Source: Myotis daubentonii (Eukaryota; Chordata; Mammalia; Chiroptera; Vespertilionidae). From it: a stretch of DNA of 64,000 nt. The DNA is taken from positions 117,127,033 to 117,191,032 of the forward strand of contig NC_081841.1 in NCBI RefSeq assembly GCF_963259705.1, written 5' to 3'. Shown piece by piece: positions 56,551 to 64,000 of the stretch (position 1 is its first letter; every line of letters starts with the position of its first letter). Below the pieces are notes generated by a model. It did not search any database and had not been told where the DNA came from. It was given only the letters and a program-made list of their open reading frames with translations. A program made the translations under genes and the position numbers.

Positions 56551-56762
56551 CAGTGGTTCTCAACCTTCTGGCCCTTTAAATATAGTTCCTCATGTTGTAA
56601 CCCAACCATAAAATTATTTTTGTTGCTACTTCATAACTGTAATGTTGCTACTGTTATGAATCGTAATGTAAATATCTGATATGCAGGCTGGTCTTAGGTG
56701 ACCCCTGTGAAAGGGTCGTTTGACCGCCAAAGGGGTTGCGACCCACAAGTTGAGAACTGCTG
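56551..56762 (-). mobile_element. SPIN-like hAT MITE
   Basis: Starts cagtggttctcaaccttctg and ends aagttgagaactgctg. Same short form as the copy at 48845. The flanking octamers ctggaggg and gtctaggg match only in part. Confidence 0.88.
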
Positions 56763-56868
56763 GTCTAGGGCAGTGGTCAGCAAACCGCGGCTCAGGAGCC
56801 ACATGCAGCTCTTTTGCCCCTTGAGTGTGGCTCTTCCACAAAATACCACGTGCAGTATTTTAAATATG

Positions 56869-57339
56869 AGGGAAGCTTTTCTCAACAGGTTTCAGGAATT
56901 CAGAAACAGCAAAGCGATGTTAGCCTTTGTTAAAAAACATCTCAATGCTACTGTAACAGAATTAAATTTTTCTCCCTTTAATATTGACATTGGTAACTTT
57001 GAAATGCAATCGCTGGATTTAAAAAACAAAGAACTGTGGAGCTCAAAATTTGAACGTCTTTGTGCTGATATAAAAATTTTGGAGAAAAACAAATGTGAAC
57101 TTAGTTCACAGCACAAGTGGTCTGCTTTGAAAGACCTGGAGAAGGAAGATATGTTGATTACTAACACCTGGAATAGTATTCCTGACTCATATAATCAACT
57201 GAAAAAACTAGCGTTTGCTGTTCTTTCCTTATTCAGATCTACATATTTATGCGAACAATCATTTTCAAGCATGAACTTTATCAAGAGTAAATTGAGAAGT
57301 CGTCTTATTGATGAGAACCTGGAATCGTGCCTAAAATAA
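56869..57339 (+). pseudogene. hAT transposase C-terminal remnant
   Basis: An open run of roughly 155 codons ends TAA at 57337-57339. It contains the hAT C-terminal dimerisation signature (LAFAVLSLFRSTYLCEQSFSSM, here split: LAFAVLSLF, then YLCEQSFSSMNFIKSKLRS). The zinc-finger and most of the catalytic RNase H-like domain are missing, since only ~100 bp separates the 5' terminus from this part. The frame itself is unbroken. It also runs open upstream to 56698 by chance. Confidence 0.85.
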
Positions 57340-57585
57340 AAAACAACAATATACAAACCTGACTTACCCAAACTTTCCAAGGAGATGGTAGGCCATTGTT
57401 CACATTAGTGTTTGTCAGTCATTGTCATGATTTAATTTTATGGATATTGTAAGATAAATTGTAAGGAATTTAATTTTATCAATAAATAATATCGTTATTA
57501 AGTATGATATCAAGTTTTATTCAACATACCTATAGTTTAACTAAGACTTAAAACTTTAAGTAAACTTTATTAAGTTAATTTTAGG

Positions 57586-57795
57586 GAATGTTGTGGAGTG
57601 AAAGAAGATGTAGTGTCGAGGATTGAGAAAGGTATGTTGAGATGGTTTGGACATATAGAGAGGATGAACGAAAGGAGATAGACGAAACAAGTATACAAGA
57701 CGAGTGTGGATGAGAGAGTTGGAAGGGGTCGACCTCAGCGAACATACCTCAATCAGATTGAGGACGTTTTTAGCAAAGGCCAGCTTAGGAGTACC
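57586..57795 (+). pseudogene. Reverse-transcriptase-like fragment of invertebrate type
   Basis: The frame starting GAA at 57586 gives a 70-codon stretch with one stop. It includes CGVKEDVVSRIEKGMLRWFG, then HIERMNE, then VGRGRPQRTYLNQI. This pattern (KGMLRWFGH.ERM ... GRGRP ... Q) is that of the C-terminal tail of non-LTR RT proteins abundant in insects. It is not an L1 or L2 pattern. It lies within the hAT 3' region, between 11-bp direct repeats attaagttaat (57569-57579 and 57799-57809). The identification is from pattern memory. Confidence 0.7.
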
Positions 57796-57931
57796 CTAAT
57801 TAAGTTAATAACAATGTACTTACCTATATAATTTAAGTTTAAAAAATCTGACTCTCAAAATAAATTTCAATCGTTGTACTGTTGATATTTGGCTCTGTTA
57901 ACTAATGAGTTTGCCGACCACTAGTCTAGGG

Positions 57932-58199
57932 GAATCTTCCTAGAACATGTGCTATCAGCCATGTGTACAGCTATCATCATCTCCCCACATCCTGTTTGCT
58001 CTGGGGAAATTCAGTAGCTGCCTGGCCACATGCTGTTTCTTTTCTATGAAGATAAATCAGAGGATGTTTCTTACATCCTAATTCTCAACTCCATCTTAAG
58101 AAAGCTTAAAATTCAAGAGTCATATATCAAGGGAAGGGAAAATGGGTGAGGTGAAGAGATGGGCAAGCCCCAAAAAAAGAGTCCCAGGAAAAGCTCGAA
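57932..58199. other. Unassigned sequence
   Basis: Nothing recognisable after the hAT cluster. Confidence 0.4.
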
Positions 58200-58498
58200 T
58201 TTTATTTATTTTTATTTTTATTTTTTATTGTTTAAAGTATTACATATGTCCCCTTCCCCCCTCCCCCCCCCCCCCCCCCCGCCAGCCACTCTCACCCCTC
58301 AGGACAAGCCTGCACCACCCCAGTGCCTGGTCCACTAGTTATGCTAATATGCATGCATAGCAGTCCTTTGGTTAATCATATAAACCCCACACACACCCTC
58401 CCCTGACTTCCCTCTCAGGTTGGGCAGACTGTCCCATGTTGCTTTGTCTTTGGATCTATTTTTGTTCATCAGTTAATGTTGTTCATTATATTCCACAC
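58200..58498 (-). mobile_element. L1 3' UTR fragment
   Basis: Antisense L1 3' end with a T-rich left end and an expanded C tract (about 58255-58280). Cut off by the Helitron. Confidence 0.8.
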
Positions 58499-59059
58499 TT
58501 AGAGGCCCAGTGCACAAAATTTGTGCATGGTGGGGTGGTGGAGGGTCCCCTCAGCCTGGCCTGCACTCTCTCCAATCCAGGACCCCTCAGGGGATGTCCG
58601 ACTGCCGGTTTAGGCCCAATCCCGCAGTTGGACATCCCTCTCGCAATCAGGGACCACTGGATCCTAACTGCTCGCCTGCCTGCCTGATCACCCCTAACCA
58701 TTCTGCCTAGTGGCCTGATCGCCCCTAACTGCCTCCACCTGCCGACCTGATTGCCCCTAACCACCTTCGCCTCCTGGCCTGACCGCCCCTAACCACATTC
58801 TCCTGCCAGCCTAATCGCTCCCAACTGCTCCCCCTGCCGGCCTGGTTGCCCTCAACTGTCCCTCCTGCTAGCCTGATTCCCCTAACTGCTCTCCCCTTGA
58901 TGGCCTGATCACCCCCAACTTCTCTCTCCTGCCAGCCTGATTGCCTCTAACTTGCCTCTGCCTTGGCCCTGCCACCATGGCTTTGTCCAGAAGGATGTCC
59001 AGAAGGTCTCTGGAAGGTCTCCTGGTCTAATTAGCATATTACGCTTTTATTAGTATAGA
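58499..59059 (-). mobile_element. Helitron, non-autonomous, complete
   Basis: On the minus strand it starts TC (tctatactaataaaagcg) after A (59060) and ends with hairpin atgcacaaattttgtgcac, then tgggcctctaa (CTAA, a CTRR end). The body holds about ten copies of a ~35-bp degenerate unit (cctgatcgcccctaact). Confidence 0.9.
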
Positions 59060-60539
59060 TGTTATCCCAATAAATTTAATAAAAATTGTTTGCAAGTTAT
59101 GCTTACACTGGAAGTGAACCACTTATCAATTTTATTTTAATCATCACTATTGGTGTACCCTGTAGATGTAAAATTTGGCTTCCACACTGTCAGTATTTCT
59201 TGGGGGCCAGACTTCAGAGACTTCATAGATAGTTCTGAGGTCTTTGGCCTTGCTCTGAAGTTATTGGCTGCCCAAGTTATCACTCAAGGTGGTGAATTTT
59301 TCTACATTGTCTTGGTCTGTTTCTGGATCATTTTTATTCAGTTCCTCATTTGGCCTATGATAATAGTCACATATTGTTGGTTTTATAGCTTTCAAAGGTT
59401 TTCTTGAAGGGGTAGGAATTTTTGGAAAGGCTCCTTTCCTTGAACTCCCTTAAAGACATCTTTTTACCCCCATAGATGTCTTTAGTACCTGGAAGGACAA
59501 CAGAGTGAGCGCAGAAGGACATTGGTTTGTGGGGCAATGGCTGGGATGAAAGGGAAAAAGTCTTCATGAGAGAAAGTATCGGTTGAGGATGAAATCTGTC
59601 AGGCAAGACCAGGGAGTCTTGGGGATATGCCACCAAAAAAGAGGAGGAGAAGTTTGGGTGTGTTCCTTTCATCCTGGACACTAGACCTGAGTAACAGAGC
59701 TTCTTCCTCTTTTACCTTCTTTTGGTGAATGGGGTTGGTTGTTACATAACTGTGCTAGGAGTTTGTGGTTTCCTGGTAATCTTCACCATGTCAAAATTTC
59801 CCAGGGCCCTACCCCAGGGCTCCTGAACATATGCTTTTCTCTAGGACAATGAGGGGCCACACCCCCTAGGCTTTAATTAATCAGGAAGCCTCTCCTGCAG
59901 CTAATGGTAGCTCTGGGAGAGAAATTTAGACATCATAAAGCACCATCCTGACATTTCCATGGGGAGGGGTGAGGAGGCTGAGATGCTTTGGTAACAGAAA
60001 GGGGGCATTTCTTTAGCACTCCTAAGCCTTCTCAAACTTATTGACCCCATGTTCAATTCTGATGGGTCACATGATAGGGAGATGATGCTTCCTCCAAATG
60101 TTTCTCTAGGCCACCCATTTCAGTGGTTCATTGTTCTTTCTCATCTTTCACCATTAGCTAGTTTTCATAAGATTTACCTAAAATCTTTTCAAGGTAATGT
60201 GACTGTCTCTGTGGAGATGTGAATCATCCTGCTTCCCTAATACAGGTTGCTCTTATGCACCTTGAAAACCATTCGCTTCTTGGCTACTACCAGAGAAATT
60301 TTCCATCTCACCTCCCTTTTTCCATTGTCCATGTGGCTCTCCCCAGCTTTCTGTTTTCAAGGTTGAAATCATTGCCTTTAGGCTGTCTTTAATGAATAGA
60401 GTTGCTAAACTGGTTATCTTAGCTTTGTTTAAAATCTTGAGGGTGATCATAGTAGGTATAGTATCTACATTTGGGGTTTAACAGTATAAGGTGAATGAGG
60501 CAGGAATTTAAATTCCCAAAGTTGGGCTTCCTGTTTGTT
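59060..60539. other. Unassigned sequence
   Basis: No recognised mobile element. A 104-codon minus-strand frame (59367-59681) has a protein-like composition but no known domain and is flanked by stops. It may be a pseudogene fragment. No confident gene. Confidence 0.4.
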
Positions 60540-61270
60540 GAAAACTGCAACTCCCCCCGCCCCACCTCCTCAGGGAACTCTGGTAGTCAGACCCTTGGTC
60601 TGAGGATTGCAGGCTCAGGTTCATAGAGGACAGGAGGCCCAGGCCCTGTCTAAGTATGGATCAGAGGCAGGGCTAAAGGACCCTACAGAATCCCTCTCAG
60701 CCCCTGCCATCAGGCTTTGAAATTGCTGGGCTTGGTACTGGATGTGACATACACTGACTTCCTGCCGAGGACTCAGGGCAGTGAGGCCTTGATCTGAGGA
60801 GTCCATCCTTGGATCAACAGAGGGAGGATCCCAGGACCTGCCAGGGCTCAAGCTGAGGAACATGAGGGAGGAGGGAGGGACCCTGGACCCTAGAACAGAA
60901 TCATCCCACCCAGGGCAGGATGACAACAAGCAATTTCTGCATCCAGGTCTCAGAGACTCGGGGGCTTTGGTATAGGGAGCAGGACCTCAGATACACAGAA
61001 GCCCGGCCCAAGTCCTGCCAGAGTCAGCATTAGGATGTAGCGACCCTGGATTGCATAACAGAGGGGACCCCACAGAAGCCCACCCTTGCTGTCAGCCCTG
61101 GGAGTCCCCACACACAGTGTTTCCTGACTCACAAAGGGGTCTGAGAGATCCTGGGAACATGGTATCAGGAAAGGGGCCTCTGGTCCACAGAGGGGAGGGC
61201 CCAGGTCCTCCTGGAGTCAACCACTGAGGCAGTGGGCCACCCAGGCTGGAAGCTAATGACCTCGCTGCGT
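60540..61270 (+). pseudogene. MAGE-family 5' non-coding region (relic or upstream part)
   Basis: The block strings together phrases typical of the 5' exon/intron repeats of X-linked MAGE genes. Examples are cctcagggaactctggtagt, gacccttggtctgagga, gggcagtgaggccttgatct, cagagggaggatcccaggac and cccaggtcctcctggagtca. MAGE proteins are adaptors of RING ubiquitin ligases, encoded in one 3' exon. No such exon is seen here: after 61275 Helitron and L1 sequence begins. It may be the upstream part of a MAGE gene beyond the window or a relic. Assignment is by pattern memory. Confidence 0.6.
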
Positions 61271-61274
61271 CCAC

Positions 61275-61356
61275 CTAGCCCCGCTCTGCCCACCCCCCGC
61301 CTAGCGTTTGGTTGAAACTTCAGTCGTTACGGACCCTGACTCTTTATATATATAGA
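61275..61356 (-). mobile_element. Helitron 5' end
   Basis: On the minus strand the sequence starts tctatatatataaagagtca after A (61357), like HeliBat 5' termini, and continues through cgtaacgactgaag. No 3' hairpin end is seen to the left, so the extent is unknown. Confidence 0.5.
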
Positions 61357-61500
61357 TATGAGTGAGATCATGTGATATTTATCTTTTTCTAACTGGCTTA
61401 TTTTGCTAAGCATAATGCTCTCCAGGTCTATGCTGTTACAAATGGTAAAAATTTCTTTTTTCATAACAGCATAATATTCCATTCTGTATATGTATCTCAG
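61357..61500 (-). mobile_element. L1 3' UTR fragment
   Basis: Antisense L1 3' UTR sequence (atgagtgagatcatgtgata). Cut at the left by the Helitron end and at the right by another L1 3' end. Confidence 0.75.
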
Positions 61501-61501
61501 G

Positions 61502-63846
61502 TTTTTTTATTTTATTTATTAAGGTATTATATCTGTGTCCTTATCCCCCATTGCCCCCCACCTCCCTGCTCATGCCCTCACCTCCCCCCCCCCCCGGGGT
61601 CTTGTCCATTTGTTATACTTATATGCATGCATACAAGTATACAAGTATGGTTGAACTCTCCCCCTTACCCCCACCCTCCCCTGCCTTCCCTCTGAGAAAG
61701 TTTGATGGTCTGATCACTGCTTCACTTTCTCTGTATCTGTTCTTGTTTATCAGTTTATGTTGTTCATTATATTCCACAAATGAGTGAGATCATGTGCTAT
61801 TTATCTTTCTCCAACTGACTTAGTTTATTTAGCATAATGCTCTCAAGGTCCATCCATGAGACCTTGCAAATGATAGGCATTCCTTCCTTTTTACAACAGT
61901 GTAGTATTCCATTGTGTAGATGTACAAAAGTTTTTTAATCCTCTAATCTGCTAATGGGCACTTAGGCTGTTTCCAATCTTAGCTATTGTAAATTGTGCTG
62001 CTATGCACATAGGGGTGCATATATCCTTTCTGATTGGTGTTTCTAGTTTCTTAGGATATATTCCTAGAAGTGGGATCACTGGGTCAAATGGAAGTTCCAT
62101 TTTTAGTTTTTTGAGGAAACTCCATACTGTCATCCACAGTGGCTGCACCAGTCTGCATTCCCACCAGTAGTGCACAATGGTTCCTTTTTCTCTGCATACT
62201 TGCCAGCACTTCTCATTTGTTGATTTGTTGATGATAGCCATTCTGACAGGTGTGAGAGGGTACCTCATTGTTGCTTTGATTTGCATCTCTCGGATGATTA
62301 GTGACTTTGAGCATGTTTTCATATGTCTCTTGGCCTTCCTTATGTCCTCTTTCAAAAAGTATCTATTTAAGTCCGTTGCCCATTTTTTTTTTGGATTGTT
62401 TATCTTCCTTTTCTTTAATTGTATGAGTTTTCTGTAAATTTTGGAGATTAAACCCTTATCAGAGAGAGCATTGGCAAATATGTTCTCCCATGCAGTGGGC
62501 TTTCTTATTGTTTTGTTGATGGTTTCTTTTGCTGTACAGAAGCTTTTTATTTTGATGTAGTCCCATTTGTTTATTTTCTCCTTAGTTTTCATTGCCCTAA
62601 GAGCTATATTGGTAAAGATATTGCTATGACATATGTCTGATATGTTGCTGCCTATGGAGTCTTCTAAAATTTTTATGGTTTCCCATCTTACATTTAAGTC
62701 TTTTATCCATTTTGAATTTATTTTTGTGTATTGTGTAAGTTGGTTGTTTAGTTTAATTTTTTTTGCATGTATCTGACCAATTTTCCCAACACCATTTATT
62801 GAATAGACTATTTTGATTCCATTGCATGCTCTTACCTTCTTTGTCAAATATTAATTGAGCATAATGGCTTGGGCCAATTTCTGGGTTCTCTGTTCTGTTC
62901 CATTGGTCTATATGTCTGTTCTTGTACCAGTACCAGGCAGTTTTGAGAGCAGTGGCTTTGTAATATAGCTTGATATATATTGTGATCCCTCCAACTTTGT
63001 TTTTCTTTCTCAGGATAGCTGTGGCTATTCAGGGTCTTTTTTTATTCCATATGAATTTTTGGAGAGTTTGTTCTAGGTCTGTAAAATATGCCATAGGTAT
63101 TCTACTGGAGATTGTATTGAATCTATAAATTGCTTTGGGTAGCAGGACATTTTAATTATGTTGATTTTTACCAATCCATGAATATAGTGTGTGCTTCCAT
63201 TTGTTTATGTCTTCCTCTCTCTTTTTTCAATGTCCTATAGTTTTGGAGTACAGGTCCTTTACCTCCTGCGTTAAGTTTATTCCTAGGTATCTTAATTTTT
63301 TTGTTGCAATGGTAAATGGGATTCTTTTTAGTTCCTTTTTCTGTGAATTCATTGTTGTTGTATAAAAAAGCCAGTTTTCTGGGTGTTAATTTTGTATCCT
63401 GCTACATTGGCAAATTCATTTATTAAGTCTAGTAGTTTTTTGATGGAGTCTTTAGGATTTTCTATGTACAATTTCTTGTCTTCTGCAGATAATGAGTTTT
63501 AATTCTTCTTTTTCAATTTGGATGCCTTTTGTTTCTTTTTCTTTTTGATCGCTATGGCTAGCACTTCCAGTATTATGTCAAACAGGAGTGGTGAAAGATG
63601 GCATCCCTGTCTTGTTCCTATTCTTAGGGGAAATGGTTTTAGTCTTTGCCCATTGAGTATGATGTTGGCTATAGGTTTGTCATATAAAGCTTTTATTATG
63701 TTGAGGTATGATTCCTCTATTCCCACCTTGCTGAGAGTTTTTATCAAGAAAAGGTGTTGGATTTTGTCAAATGCTTTTTCTGCATCGATTGATATGGTTA
63801 TGTGATTTTTGTCTCTCTTTTTGTTTATGTGATGTATAACATTTAT
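61502..63846 (-). mobile_element. L1 retrotransposon, split by HAL1 at window edge
   Basis: T-rich 3' end at about 61502, C-rich 3' UTR, then ORF2 C-terminus and RT region reading leftward. The HAL1 at 63847 interrupts it, and continuation beyond the window is expected. Confidence 0.9.
61951..63770 (-). pseudogene. L1 ORF2 pseudogene (RT and C-terminal part)
   Basis: A 298-codon piece at 61951-62847 contains [13 protein letters not shown] (cysteine replaced by tyrosine). An RT piece at 63499-63747 has [14 protein letters not shown]. The catalytic box region near 63480-63500 is shifted and truncated (cagataatgag). The frames between are broken. Confidence 0.85.
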
Positions 63847-64000
63847 TTTTTTTTAATTAAATCTTTATTGTTCAGATTATTACATTTGTTCCTTTTTTTT
63901 CCCCCCCATAACTCCCCTCCTCCCAGTTCCCGCCCCACCCTCCGCCCTCACTCCCCACCCACTGTCCTCATCCATAGGTGCACGATTTTTGTCCAGTCTC
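63847..64000 (-). mobile_element. HAL1-like half-LINE 3' end, runs off the window
   Basis: Begins ttttaattaaatctttattg and continues with the C-rich (minus-strand G-rich) 3' UTR identical in plan to those at 5758 and 7141. ORF1 would lie beyond 64000. Confidence 0.88.

Larger units (their letters stand above)
56771..57923 (+). mobile_element. hAT transposon, internally deleted
   Basis: Ends cagtggtcagcaaaccgcgg and gagtttgccgaccacta, with perfect 8-bp TSDs gtctaggg (56763-56770 and 57924-57931). It holds the C-terminal part of a transposase and a 3' region with a foreign-looking insert (57580-57798). Confidence 0.93.

Noticed and set aside
58540..58980. CRISPR-like array of ~35-bp units
   Set aside because: The units are degenerate, contiguous and inside a Helitron with clear ends. 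There are no unique spacers and the host is a mammal.
59367..59681. 104-codon minus-strand frame as a gene
   Set aside because: No recognised domain. Stops on both sides, and no splice or promoter context could be confirmed.

Overview
The window is mammalian nuclear DNA and almost certainly comes from a vespertilionid bat. It carries tRNA-derived Ves-type SINEs, HeliBat-like Helitrons with a GTGCAC hairpin and CTAG end, half-LINE (HAL1-like) elements, SPIN-like and other hAT elements, a mariner and many L1 copies. No intact host protein-coding gene is visible. The host-gene signals are a processed pseudogene of the mitochondrial ADP/ATP carrier (SLC25A5-like, about 12.0-13.0 kb), a block resembling the 5' non-coding region of MAGE genes (about 60.5-61.3 kb, which would fit the X chromosome) and a tRNA-initiator-Met fragment at 25.3 kb. 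The only long intact reading frame is the ORF1 of a HAL1-like element (14344-15192).

Layout. 0-11.8 kb: two head-to-tail Helitrons, a 4-kb antisense L1, a SINE, two antisense HAL1 copies and two hAT MITEs. 12-18 kb: the carrier pseudogene, then an old L1 split by a HAL1 and a Tigger-like element. 18.4-26 kb: a solo LTR, then a young 5.6-kb provirus inserted in an L2, a tRNA half with perfect target-site duplications (TSDs), and a solo LTR of the provirus family. 26-35.4 kb: L1 in L1 with many SINEs. 35.5-45.7 kb: one mariner of about 1.27 kb expanded to 10.3 kb by five independent insertions, including a second, 7.3-kb provirus that itself contains a hAT MITE. 46-56 kb: L1, SPIN, L2 and SINE copies. 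56.3-57.9 kb: three adjacent hAT elements, the last carrying a transposase remnant and a stretch resembling an invertebrate reverse transcriptase. 58-64 kb: Helitrons, the MAGE-like block and a further L1 split by a HAL1 at the window edge.

There are no operon-like relationships. The logic of the region is its order of insertion, which can be read from target-site duplications. In several places, removing an insert and one TSD copy restores the host element's sequence, so the boundaries are well supported. Family names come from recognition of consensus features, not from a database search.
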